Shown here: piece after piece, positions 1-7,898 of the stretch
Layout: every line of letters starts with the position of its first letter
Position numbering within the stretch: the stretch's first letter is position 1
NCBI GenBank assembly: GCA_002005325.1
Contig: CP017315.1
Span: 992,001-1,056,000, forward strand
Source of the DNA: Candidatus Tokpelaia hoelldoblerii
GTDB lineage: Bacteria; Pseudomonadota; Alphaproteobacteria; Rhizobiales; Rhizobiaceae
DNA length: 64,000 nt
Reading direction: 5' to 3'
Notes under the pieces: model-generated
What the model saw: only the letters and a program-made list of their open reading frames with translations
Told to the model about the DNA's origin: nothing
Database searches by the model: none
Translations under genes and position numbers: made by a program

Positions 1-2552
1 ACCCGGAGGAAACGCGCGTTGTCGTTACCCATGGCAACCGTATTGAAGAATTCGACTTTGAGTCGGAACACAAGAAACAGCTCAAAGGCAATATTTATCT
101 GGCCCGGATTACCAGAGTAGAGCCTTCCCTTCAGGCCGCCTTTGTCGAATATGGCGGCAACCGTCATGGTTTTCTGGCTTTTTCTGAAATTCATCCCGAT
201 TATTACCAGATTCCGGTCGCCGACCGGCTCGCCCTGCTTGAAGCAGAGGCACAGGCGGCTGAACAGGAAAACGAGAACAACGATTCCCCCGCCCAGGAGC
301 CTGCAGGCGGCAAGAAATCGCGCCGCAGAGGTAGCCGGGCCAAAGCCGCCCAGGCTGAGGATGAGACTGTCACGGAAGAACTGGAAACGATTGCCGAAGA
401 TGGTGATGAACAGGAAGACAGATATCCTGACTCAGATGCCGACCCGGAAGAGCCGGTTGAAATTGCCGGTCTTGAAGATGTACTGGAAGAAGTTCCGACA
501 CAACGTCCGGTACGGCGCGATTACAAAATTCAGGAAGTTATCAAACGCCGGCAGGTTGTGCTTGTTCAGGTGACAAAGGAAGAGCGCGGCAACAAAGGAG
601 CGGCGCTGACCACCTACCTTTCTCTTGCCGGACGCTATTCAGTCTTGATGCCCAACACCGCCCGCGGCGGCGGTATTTCCAGAAAAATCACCAATGTGAG
701 CGACCGCAAGCGCCTGCGCGATGTTGTCAAGGAACTGGAAGTGCCGAAAGGCATGGGGGTGATCCTGCGCACAGCGGGCGCCAGCCGGACAAAGGCGGAA
801 GTCAAGCGCGATTATGAATACCTCATCCGCCTGTGGGAAAATGTGCGCGACCTGACGCTGAATTCAACCGCCCCGGCCCTTGTCTATGAAGAAGGCGACC
901 TGATCAAACGTTCGATCCGCGACCTTTACAACAAGGATATCAGCGAGATTCTTGTTGCCGGTGAAAAAGGCTATCGTGAAGCCAAGGATTTCATGCGGAT
1001 GCTGATGCCAAGCCATGCCAAAACCGTGCAGCCTTATCGTGACAAGCTGCCGATCTTTGCCCGCAACGGCATTGAAAGCCAGCTTGACCGGATGTCACAG
1101 CCGGAAGCCGCGTTGAAATCAGGCGGCTATATCGTCATCAACCAGACCGAAGCGCTGGTTTCCATTGATGTCAATTCCGGTCGCGCCACCAAAGAGCATT
1201 CGATTGAGGAAACAGCGGCACAAACCAATCTGGAAGCAGCTGAGGAAATTGCCCGCCAGTTACGCCTGCGTGACCTTGCCGGACTTGTCGTTATTGATTT
1301 CATTGATATGCAGGACAAGCGCAATATCCGCATGGTCGAAAAAAAGCTGAAAGATTGCCTGAAAGAAGACCGCGCCCGCATTCAGGTGGGGCGGATTTCC
1401 CATTTCGGCCTGATGGAGATGAGCCGTCAGCGCCTGCGTGCCTCGGTGCTGGAAAGCACCACCCAGCCCTGCCCGCATTGCAGCGGCACGGGGTATATCC
1501 GCTCGGAATCCTCTGTTGCCTTGCACGTTATCCGCTCGATTGAAGATTATCTGCTGCGCAACAGCCAGCACAATATCATTGTCCGCACACCGGTTAATAC
1601 GGCGCTTTATGTGCTCAATCACAAGCGCAAGGTGCTGGGTGAGCTGGAAAACCGCTTTGGCCTGAATATTGATATTGAGGCCGATGACAGCGTTGGCACG
1701 CAACATCTGGCTATTTACAAAGGCAGTGTTGTTGAACACAAGCCGGAAGATGATATACCAAGCCTGCCGGCCATGGATATTGTGCCGGATGAAGATGACA
1801 ATACCGATGATGTGCAGCCGGCAACGGAAGAAAACACCCGTCAGGGCAGAGAGGGCAGAAACGGCGAGGAAGAAAGAAAACGCCGCCGCCGCCGTGGCAG
1901 ACGGGGCGGACGCCGCAACCGGGAAAATGATAACAGCGGGCAGCAGCCACAGGCGGAACCTGTGGGCGCCCTTGCCGAGACTGTTGCTGCACAGCCGGTG
2001 CAAAATGATCGGAGAAAAGCTTCACATCCGAATGCCGAGCCTGTTGCATTCAATAAAGAAACACCGGCAGGAAAACGTAATAAAGGCAAGGAAAAAGCAG
2101 CTATTCCCGCGGCTGAAGCTGTCAGTGGGCCGGGCGAAAAACCGGAGGCTGAAAAAGCCCCCGCCGCCAAGCGCGGCAGACGCAAAACCGCAGCAAAAGA
2201 TACCGCAGAAGACATCAGGACAGAGGCTGAACCTGTCACCGTGTCTCAGGACAAACCGGCAAAACCAAAAAGAACACGGCGGAAAAAGGCCGACACGGAA
2301 GAACCTGCCGCCCCTGAAACCGCTGAAGCAACAGCAACAGAAGCCAAACCTGCAAAAAAAGCTGCCGCACGGCGAACAAAAAAGGCAACGGCTCCGGTAA
2401 CAGAAGCTGCAGCCGAGACCGTGAAAGGGGAAACTCCTGCAGAAACCACAACCAACCCGCAAGCCGATGCGGTTTTAACATCATCAGATGAAGAAAACAC
2501 ATCGAAGAAAACCAAGCGCATGGGCTGGTGGCAGCGTAAAGGGTTTTTCTGA
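1..2552 (+). CDS. rne: Ribonuclease E, 5'-truncated by window edge
   Basis: Essential endoribonuclease for mRNA decay and rRNA/tRNA processing, scaffold of the degradosome. The first complete codon is at nt 3 and the frame is open to the stop at 2552. About ten N-terminal residues lie outside the window, judging from the HGNRIEEFDFESEHKKQLKG segment typical of rhizobial RNase E. The S1 domain is interrupted by a long acidic/basic insert (about nt 230-520). Metal-binding aspartates sit in SIDVNSGRATK (about nt 1158-1190) and VIDFIDM (about nt 1290-1310), and the Zn-link cysteines in CPHC (about nt 1470-1481). The C-terminal third is low-complexity, with an arginine block near nt 1870-1920 (RNA/protein binding) and then Ala/Lys/Glu-rich sequence ending in WWQRKGFF, a typical alphaproteobacterial RNase E tail. 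The identification is certain. Confidence 0.97.
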   Translation, partial: PEETRVVVTHGNRIEEFDFESEHKKQLKGNIYLARITRVEPSLQAAFVEYGGNRHGFLAFSEIHPDYYQIPVADRLALLEAEAQAAEQENENNDSPAQEPAGGKKSRRRGSRAKAAQAEDETVTEELETIAEDGDEQEDRYPDSDADPEEPVEIAGLEDVLEEVPTQRPVRRDYKIQEVIKRRQVVLVQVTKEERGNKGAALTTYLSLAGRYSVLMPNTARGGGISRKITNVSDRKRLRDVVKELEVPKGMGVILRTAGASRTKAEVKRDYEYLIRLWENVRDLTLNSTAPALVYEEGDLIKRSIRDLYNKDISEILVAGEKGYREAKDFMRMLMPSHAKTVQPYRDKLPIFARNGIESQLDRMSQPEAALKSGGYIVINQTEALVSIDVNSGRATKEHSIEETAAQTNLEAAEEIARQLRLRDLAGLVVIDFIDMQDKRNIRMVEKKLKDCLKEDRARIQVGRISHFGLMEMSRQRLRASVLESTTQPCPHCSGTGYIRSESSVALHVIRSIEDYLLRNSQHNIIVRTPVNTALYVLNHKRKVLGELENRFGLNIDIEADDSVGTQHLAIYKGSVVEHKPEDDIPSLPAMDIVPDEDDNTDDVQPATEENTRQGREGRNGEEERKRRRRRGRRGGRRNRENDNSGQQPQAEPVGALAETVAAQPVQNDRRKASHPNAEPVAFNKETPAGKRNKGKEKAAIPAAEAVSGPGEKPEAEKAPAAKRGRRKTAAKDTAEDIRTEAEPVTVSQDKPAKPKRTRRKKADTEEPAAPETAEATATEAKPAKKAAARRTKKATAPVTEAAAETVKGETPAETTTNPQADAVLTSSDEENTSKKTKRMGWWQRKGFF

Positions 2553-2676
2553 TTCAAGATAACAACACCGAGACCAGCTTTCCGCCTTCCGGAAACAGCT
2601 TGGTATTTTCAGGTTTTCCGAAAGGTGAAGCGGTCATTTGCCATAACTGTTTCATAATATTGAGAAATCGCTTGCA

Positions 2677-2717
2677 GAACATTTAAGGAACATATAGAAT
2701 ATGTTCCATATTTGTTC
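2677..2717. promoter_or_regulatory. Paired LexA (SOS) boxes upstream of lexA
   Basis: Two matches to the alphaproteobacterial SOS box GTTC-N7-GTTC are seen. One is in reverse orientation at 2677-2691 (GAAC-N7-GAAC) and one forward at 2703-2717 (GTTC-N7-GTTC). Between them lies a perfect 9-bp inverted repeat (GGAACATAT/ATATGTTCC, arms 2687-2695 and 2699-2707). This is the expected site for autorepression of lexA. It also argues against the ATG at 2701 as translation start, because that codon is inside the operator. Confidence 0.85.
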
Positions 2718-2751
2718 GTTTGATTCTGTCAACATAAAGGGCCTGGAGATT

Positions 2752-3462
2752 ATGCTCACCCGGAAACAACATCAACTTTTGCTGTTTATTTATGAGCAAA
2801 TGCAACAGACAGGCATTTCCCCTTCCTATGACGAGATGAAGGAAGCGCTTGATCTTGCTTCCAAATCAGGCATTCACCGGCTGATTACAGCGCTGGAAGA
2901 GCGGGGGTTTATCCGCCGCCTGCCCAACCGCGCCCGCGCGCTGGAGGTGATTCGCCTGCCTGATTCTACTCCTGCCCAAGCTGATGAAGCAGGCAGGCAG
3001 CCGCAAACGGCTGCTCAGACCACCACACACAGCCGCCGGCCCGCCGGTAAAAAACCGTCGGTTGATATGGACGGCGCGGCAAATATCAATGTACCGGTTA
3101 TGGGACGGATTGCCGCCGGAGTGCCGATATCAGCCATCCAGCACCAGACGCAGACACTTTCCCTGCCGGCAGACATGATTGGCAGCGGTGAACATTATGC
3201 GCTGGAAGTCAAAGGCGATTCGATGATTGATGCCGGTATTTTTGACGGTGATACGGTGATTATCCGCCGCACCGGTTCCGCCCATCCGGGAGAAATCATT
3301 GTGGCGCTGGTGGATGATGAAGAAGCAACTTTAAAGCGCTACCGCCGCGCCGGCAACATAATTATGCTGGAGGCAGAAAACCCGGCTTATGAAACCCGCA
3401 GGCTGGAGCTTGGCCGCGTTAAAATTCAGGGGTGTCTTGCCGGCTTGCTCCGGCGGTATTAA
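2752..3462 (+). CDS. lexA: LexA repressor
   Basis: SOS-response repressor that is self-cleaved when RecA is activated; 236 aa from the ATG at 2752. An in-frame ATG at 2701 would add 17 residues but lies in the operator. The 2752 start gives the MLTRKQHQLLLFI N-terminus usual for rhizobial LexA and has GGAG just upstream. The N-terminal winged helix covers residues 1-65 (SKSGIHRLITALEERGFIRR is the recognition region). A variable Gln/Thr-rich linker follows. The C-terminal S24 peptidase domain has the cleavage pair A122-G123, nucleophile S157 (GDSMID) and general base K195 (ATLKRY). Two LexA boxes directly upstream predict autoregulation. Confidence 0.96.
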   Translation: MLTRKQHQLLLFIYEQMQQTGISPSYDEMKEALDLASKSGIHRLITALEERGFIRRLPNRARALEVIRLPDSTPAQADEAGRQPQTAAQTTTHSRRPAGKKPSVDMDGAANINVPVMGRIAAGVPISAIQHQTQTLSLPADMIGSGEHYALEVKGDSMIDAGIFDGDTVIIRRTGSAHPGEIIVALVDDEEATLKRYRRAGNIIMLEAENPAYETRRLELGRVKIQGCLAGLLRRY

Positions 3463-3696
3463 GGCAGGCCTGAAAAGCATTCCAAATTCAAATATCGGGG
3501 TATCTCTGCCTGGACAGGCTGACAGAGCCGGTTTAAGAGCCACCTTCCGGCTTTTATCTTGAAAAGACCAGCAAAATCTTTTAAAGAAAGCGCAAAATCC
3601 GGCTGTAAATCAGGGTTTTTCCAACATTTTTGCTTTTAAACTGCTTTGGCTGCAAGGCAGTGATCGCCGGAAAGTTATCAAAAACGGAAGTTAAGT

Positions 3697-5010
3697 ATGT
3701 CTGCACCACGTATCAGTTTTGTATCTCTTGGCTGCCCCAAGGCACTGGTTGATTCTGAACGCATTATCACCAGCCTGCGGGCAGAAGGATATGAAATTTC
3801 CCCCCAACATCAAGGGGCTGATCTGGTTATTGTCAACACCTGCGGCTTTCTTGATTCAGCCCGCAATGAATCTCTTGACAATATTGGCGAAGCCCTGCGG
3901 GACAATGGCCGCGTTATTGTCACCGGCTGCCTGGGGGCTGATCCTGATATCATCCGCAAAACCCACCCGGATGTTCTGGCCATCACCGGCCCGCAGGACT
4001 ATGAAAGTGTCATGCAGGCCGTGCATCAGGCCGCACCGCCCTTGCACAACCCCTATGTTGACCTTGTACCGGAACAGGGTATCAAACTGACACCGCGCCA
4101 TTATGCTTACCTGAAAATTTCAGAAGGCTGCTCAAACCGTTGTTCTTTCTGCATTATTCCACAATTGCGCGGCGGCCTTGTTTCGCGCCCTGCCGGTGAT
4201 ATCCTGCGTGAGGCGGAAAAACTGGCCAAAGCAGGTGTCAAGGAATTGCTGGTTATCTCACAGGATACAAGCGCTTATGGTATTGACCTCAAATACGCAC
4301 AGAGCCCATGGAAAGACCGGCAGGTCAAGGCAAAGTTTCTTGACCTCGCCCGCGAGCTTGGCGATATGGGGATGTGGATTCGCATGCACTATGTTTATCC
4401 TTATCCGCATGTGGATGAGGTGATCGAATTGATGGCCGAGGGTAAAATCCTGCCCTATCTTGATATTCCGTTTCAGCATGCGTCACCGCAGGTCCTGCGC
4501 AATATGAAACGCCCGGCGCATATGGAAAAAACCAATGAGCGTATCGCCAGATGGCGGGAGATCTGCCCCGACCTTGCTCTGCGTTCGACCTTTATTGTCG
4601 GCTTTCCGGGTGAGACAGAGGAAGACTTTGAACTTTTGCTCGACTGGCTGGAAGAGACGGAAATTGACCGCGCCGGCTGCTTCAAATATGAAGCTGTTAA
4701 AGGAGCGGTGGCTAATGATCTGAACCTTGCTCCCGTGCCGGAAGAGGTGAAAGAAGAGCGCTGGCATCGTTTCATGGCCACCCAGCAAGCCATTTCGGCG
4801 GATATTCTGGCACAGAAGGTCGGCATGGAATTGCCTGTCATCATTGATGAAACGGATGGGAAAACCATCAAGGGCCGCAGCTGCTATGACGCGCCGGAAA
4901 TTGACGGCAATGTGTTTGTGACAGCAAAAACGCCGCTCAAGGCAGGTGATATTATCACCGTCAAAATTGACGGCTCCGACGCTTATGACCTTTTTGGCAC
5001 GGCCGTTTAA
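3697..5010 (+). CDS. rimO: Ribosomal protein S12 methylthiotransferase RimO
   Basis: Radical-SAM enzyme that adds a methylthio group to the conserved aspartate of ribosomal protein S12. It is 437 aa, the usual size. The N-terminal UPF0004 domain carries the auxiliary cluster cysteines (LGCPKALVDSE, VNTCGFLDSA and VTGCLGA). The radical SAM motif CxxxCxxC is in SEGCSNRCSFCIIPQLRG near residues 140-157. A C-terminal TRAM domain ends in DAYDLFGTAV. The RimO-type CSFCIIPQLRG sequence separates it from its paralogue MiaB. It stands alone between lexA and bpt on the same strand, with an AAGTTAAGT-type weak ribosome site before the ATG. Confidence 0.95.
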   Translation: MSAPRISFVSLGCPKALVDSERIITSLRAEGYEISPQHQGADLVIVNTCGFLDSARNESLDNIGEALRDNGRVIVTGCLGADPDIIRKTHPDVLAITGPQDYESVMQAVHQAAPPLHNPYVDLVPEQGIKLTPRHYAYLKISEGCSNRCSFCIIPQLRGGLVSRPAGDILREAEKLAKAGVKELLVISQDTSAYGIDLKYAQSPWKDRQVKAKFLDLARELGDMGMWIRMHYVYPYPHVDEVIELMAEGKILPYLDIPFQHASPQVLRNMKRPAHMEKTNERIARWREICPDLALRSTFIVGFPGETEEDFELLLDWLEETEIDRAGCFKYEAVKGAVANDLNLAPVPEEVKEERWHRFMATQQAISADILAQKVGMELPVIIDETDGKTIKGRSCYDAPEIDGNVFVTAKTPLKAGDIITVKIDGSDAYDLFGTAV

Positions 5011-5019
5011 ATTTTATCC

Positions 5020-5058
5020 AAAGGCCTGTTTGCATTAAAACGCAGCCTTTGTATTTTC
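5020..5058 (+). terminator. Possible terminator after rimO
   Basis: An imperfect hairpin has outer arms AAAGGC (5020-5025) and GCCTTT (5045-5050), with partial pairing inside, followed by a T-rich run (GTATTTTCTTTTC). It lies 10 nt after the rimO stop. The stem is weak. Confidence 0.4.
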
Positions 5059-5137
5059 TTTTCTCTTACATCGACTATGTTCAAAATCATACGGGCTGTT
5101 TTCAAATAGCCGGTCAAACAACGGTTGAGCACCTGAT

Positions 5138-5872
5138 ATGACTGAACAAACCCTGAAAACAGGGCAATTTTATATAACAGCCCCTTCTCCCTGCCCTTAT
5201 CTGGCGGAGAAGTTCGAGCGCAAGGTTTTTACCCCCGTGCCGCCAGTCGCCGCCAATGCGGCTGTTATCAATGCGGCCCTGACACTTCAGGGCTTCAGGC
5301 GCTCGCAAAACATCATATACCGCCCCCTGTGCGAAGGGTGCCAGGCCTGTGTCTCGGTACGCGTTCCTGTTGCAGAATTCAAACCCGACAAAACCATGAG
5401 GCGACTTTATAAAACCAATGCCGATATTGTCGTAGAAATTATCGCACCCCAGGCAAGCCAGGAGCAATATACACTGTTCAAGGCTTATCTGGCCGCCCGC
5501 CATGCCACCGGCAGCATGGCGGATATGACATTCAGCGATTATGCGATGATGGTCGGTGACAGCGCTGTCAACTGCAATCTGATTGAATACCGGCGCGCGC
5601 CGGACAGCACGAACAGGAGCGGCAAACTGGTCGGCGTTGCCCTGACGGATAATCTGCCGGATGGCTGTTCCATGGTTTATTCCTTTTATGATCCGGCTGA
5701 AAAAAAGCGCTCGCTCGGCACCTATATCATTCTGGAACATATCCACCGCACCGCACAAAACGCCCTGCCTTATGTGTATCTCGGCTATTGGGTAGAGGGG
5801 TCGGACAAAATGCACTATAAAATCCGCTTTCAGCCACAGGAACACCTCGGCAAAGGCGGCTGGCGGCGGTGA
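5138..5872 (+). CDS. bpt: Aspartate/glutamate leucyl(arginyl)-tRNA-protein transferase
   Basis: N-end-rule transferase that attaches an amino acid from aminoacyl-tRNA to N-terminal Asp/Glu of substrate proteins, marking them for ClpS/ClpAP degradation. It is 244 aa, about family length. The N-terminal ATE domain includes CPYLAEKFERKVF and a cysteine pair region LCEGCQACVSVRVPV (about residues 68-82). The C-terminal GNAT-like half includes SMVYSFYDPAEKKRSLGTY and YVYLGYWVEGSDKMHYK, the most diagnostic block. Bpt and Ate cannot be told apart with confidence by eye. Bpt is preferred because bacterial enzymes of this length usually transfer Leu. Confidence 0.9.
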   Translation: MTEQTLKTGQFYITAPSPCPYLAEKFERKVFTPVPPVAANAAVINAALTLQGFRRSQNIIYRPLCEGCQACVSVRVPVAEFKPDKTMRRLYKTNADIVVEIIAPQASQEQYTLFKAYLAARHATGSMADMTFSDYAMMVGDSAVNCNLIEYRRAPDSTNRSGKLVGVALTDNLPDGCSMVYSFYDPAEKKRSLGTYIILEHIHRTAQNALPYVYLGYWVEGSDKMHYKIRFQPQEHLGKGGWRR

Positions 5873-5889
5873 GAAAACAGATCTACGGC

Positions 5890-5917
5890 AGGACAGCGGA
5901 TTTTCACCCGCTATCCT
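5890..5917. terminator. Hairpin between convergent bpt and the 128-aa gene
   Basis: AGGACAGCGG (5890-5899) pairs with CCGCTATCCT (5908-5917) with one mismatch and an 8-nt loop, followed by TTCTTG. It lies 18 nt past the bpt stop and could end transcription in either direction. Confidence 0.4.
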
Positions 5918-5939
5918 TTCTTGTCTGCATGGCCTGCAT

Positions 5940-6326
5940 TCAATTGCTTTTTGGGCGCAATTTTTCAAGGTACTCTATCGATACACTGGTTGCAGCGGCA
6001 ATTTCATGCGCAGTGAATTCCAAATTCAGCACATCCAGAAAAAACTGATCACGCACCTGTTTGATAAAACGCTTTCTCTCCGCTTCTTTTGTCGGTAAAG
6101 CAGGTTCTTCTCCATAGCCACGCACAGCCTCAACCACCCTGTTCAGATGCTTGTCAATATCAGATAACACAACGCAGTAAGGATGTTGCGGCGGATAGGA
6201 CTTTCTCAGCAGTTCCCTTAGAGAAACCACTGTATATTGAACCTGCATGAGTTTTTTCCCAATGCTTGAACTTACTGGATGAATTCTGGTTGCAAATATG
6301 CTATCGCTGTAATCAGCTTCCTGCAT
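5940..6326 (-). CDS. Hypothetical protein, 128 aa
   Basis: I do not recognise a named family. The gene is supported by a strong ribosome-binding site (AAGGAGGAAATTCC before the ATG) and by a normal soluble-protein composition without signal peptide or membrane segment. The final 30 residues (EFTAHEIAAATSVSIEYLEKL) look like a short helix-turn-helix and resemble the C-terminal tail found in Rpn/PD-(D/E)XK transposase-like proteins (form LTLEEIA..TGLSIEEIEKL). Nothing upstream in the protein shows a nuclease core, so it may be a truncated relative or an independent small regulator. Transcription is convergent with bpt. Confidence 0.65.
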   Translation of the reverse strand: MQEADYSDSIFATRIHPVSSSIGKKLMQVQYTVVSLRELLRKSYPPQHPYCVVLSDIDKHLNRVVEAVRGYGEEPALPTKEAERKRFIKQVRDQFFLDVLNLEFTAHEIAAATSVSIEYLEKLRPKSN

Positions 6327-6554
6327 GGAATTTCCTCCTTGCTTGAAGTCAGGCTCATAATGGTAGCTTATGGACCATTATGGGCCGTTTTCTCCTCAGG
6401 TTTATATCAAGGCACTTTGCCTAACGGTTTATAGCCCTTGCCGCAAAATGCTGCTCTTTTATAGCCTTTATAAATCGGCCACACCCAAACTCTGTCATAA
6501 AATGAAATAAAAAGCGAATCTAAAACATGAACAGGGCCGATATTTTTAATTGCT

Positions 6555-6573
6555 AAACTTAAAGTTTAAGTTT
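6555..6573. promoter_or_regulatory. 9-bp palindrome AAACTTAAA-G-TTTAAGTTT
   Basis: A perfect inverted repeat with a single central base has arms 6555-6563 and 6565-6573. It sits in the divergent promoter region between the 128-aa gene and queC. Its symmetry and tight spacing suit a dimeric regulator, but the sequence is AT-only around it and could be chance. Confidence 0.35.
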
Positions 6574-6642
6574 TAAAAATTTCTTCCGGCGATCAAGACA
6601 TTGTTTTTATTATAAAACAAAACATTATTGGCAATTTATCAT

Positions 6643-6691
6643 GCGTTTCTATTGAGCAATTGACCTATGACGGGAATGTCTATAGAAACGC
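6643..6691 (+). promoter_or_regulatory. Inverted repeat in the queC leader
   Basis: GCGTTTCTAT (6643-6652) is matched by its reverse complement ATAGAAACGC (6682-6691) across a 29-nt spacer, ending 29 nt before the queC ATG. In RNA this could form a 10-bp stem sequestering the spacer. No T-run follows, so it is unlikely to be a terminator. Confidence 0.4.
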
Positions 6692-6720
6692 TCATAATAC
6701 AACTATAGGAATAAAGCATA

Positions 6721-7383
6721 ATGAAAGTCCATGTTATCTGCTCCGGCGGACTTGATTCGGTTTCTCTCGCCTGGCGGCTTGCTCATGACAGGCAGCTTGC
6801 AGGCATTATTTCCTTTGACTATGGCCAGCGCCATAAAAAGGAGCTGGATTATGCCGCCCGCTGCGCTGAAACGCTCAATGTACCGTTTCACTGCATCAAT
6901 ATTTCATCAATCGGGGCAGAACTCAAAGGCTCGGCCCTGACAGATGATATTGACGTGCCTGAAGGCCACTATGAAGCCGAAACCATGAAACTCACTGTCG
7001 TGCCCAACCGCAACGCTATTTTCCTGACCATTGCCTTTGGCATTGCCGCCGCCAACAAGGCGGACGCCGTGGCAATCGCCGTTCATGGCGGCGACCATTA
7101 TATTTACCCCGATTGCCGGCCCGATTTTCTGGCAGCATTCGCGGCAATGGAAAATCTGGCGCTGGAAGGCACGGTCAAGCTATTAGCCCCTTATGCGGAA
7201 AAAACCAAAGCCGATATTGTCATGGACGGGGCAGCAGCCGGCACACCTTTTGCGCAGACATGGTCGTGCTATAAAGGCGGCGCGCACCATTGCGGGCGTT
7301 GTTCCACCTGTATTGAGCGGCGCGAAGCCTTTACCGCGGCAGGGGTTGAAGACCCGACCATTTATGAGCATCATGCGGCTTAA
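6721..7383 (+). CDS. queC: 7-cyano-7-deazaguanine synthase QueC
   Basis: ATP-dependent conversion of 7-carboxy-7-deazaguanine to preQ0 in queuosine biosynthesis; cytoplasmic. It is 220 aa, typical length. The PP-loop SGGLDSVSLAWRL is at residues 8-20, and the conserved VPNRNAIFLTIA region is near residue 100. The C-terminal zinc cysteines are in SCYKGGAHHCGRCSTCIERR (about residues 182-201). A good AGGAATAAAGC leader precedes the ATG. queF follows 18 nt downstream, so the two form an operon for consecutive pathway steps. queD and queE are not in this window. Confidence 0.96.
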   Translation: MKVHVICSGGLDSVSLAWRLAHDRQLAGIISFDYGQRHKKELDYAARCAETLNVPFHCINISSIGAELKGSALTDDIDVPEGHYEAETMKLTVVPNRNAIFLTIAFGIAAANKADAVAIAVHGGDHYIYPDCRPDFLAAFAAMENLALEGTVKLLAPYAEKTKADIVMDGAAAGTPFAQTWSCYKGGAHHCGRCSTCIERREAFTAAGVEDPTIYEHHAA

Positions 7384-7401
7384 AAGACTTGGAGCACAGC
7401 A

Positions 7402-7866
7402 ATGACGGACACAATCTACAGCAACCTCACCCAACTGGGCGGCAAGGCAGATCTGCCCGCCTCTCCCGAACAGGCGATTTTGGAAAAAGTGCCCAATCCG
7501 CAAAGCGGCACGCTTTACGCCGTGCGTTTTGCCGCGCCGGAGTTTACATCACTTTGCCCTATCACCGCCCAGCCGGATTTTGCCCATCTGGTGATTGACT
7601 ATGTCCCCGACAGCTGGCTGGTTGAAAGCAAATCACTCAAGCTTTACCTTGGCTCTTTCCGCAATCATGGCGCATTCCACGAGGACTGCACAGTTTCCAT
7701 CGGCCGCAAGCTGGCTGAGCTGCTTTCGCCGCACTGGCTGCGCATTGGCGGCTACTGGTACCCGCGCGGCGGCATTCCGATTGACGTGTTCTGGCAGACC
7801 GGCACAGCGCCGGAAGGGGTATGGATCCCTGATCAGGGGGTGCCGCCCTACCGTGGCCGCGGGTAA
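7402..7866 (+). CDS. queF: NADPH-dependent 7-cyano-7-deazaguanine reductase QueF
   Basis: Reduces the nitrile preQ0 to the amine preQ1 with two NADPH in queuosine synthesis. It is 154 aa, a short unimodular (YkvM-type) QueF. The catalytic thioimide cysteine is C52 and the acid D59 (FTSLCPITAQPDFA), and the NADPH/substrate region is ESKSLKLYLGSFRNHGAFHED (about residues 75-95), with E94 for substrate recognition. Located directly after queC. It converges on parC with a 32-bp gap. Confidence 0.96.
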   Translation: MTDTIYSNLTQLGGKADLPASPEQAILEKVPNPQSGTLYAVRFAAPEFTSLCPITAQPDFAHLVIDYVPDSWLVESKSLKLYLGSFRNHGAFHEDCTVSIGRKLAELLSPHWLRIGGYWYPRGGIPIDVFWQTGTAPEGVWIPDQGVPPYRGRG

Positions 7867-7898
7867 ACCTTTATTCCAGGGCTTACCCGAAACAGCCT

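Larger units (their letters stand above)
6327..6720. other. AT-rich intergenic region before queC
   Basis: This is a 394-bp non-coding stretch, much more AT-rich than its neighbours, between the divergent 128-aa gene and queC. It contains the promoters of both genes and two inverted repeats listed separately (6555-6573 and 6643-6691). I searched by eye for a preQ1 riboswitch before queC-queF and did not find a convincing one. Confidence 0.6.

Noticed and set aside
1260..2003. 247-codon frame antisense to rne
   Set aside because: Mirror of the rne coding region without any independent support.
6327..6720. preQ1 riboswitch before queC-queF
   Set aside because: No preQ1-I type hairpin with the A-rich tail, and no preQ1-II/III layout that I could recognise.
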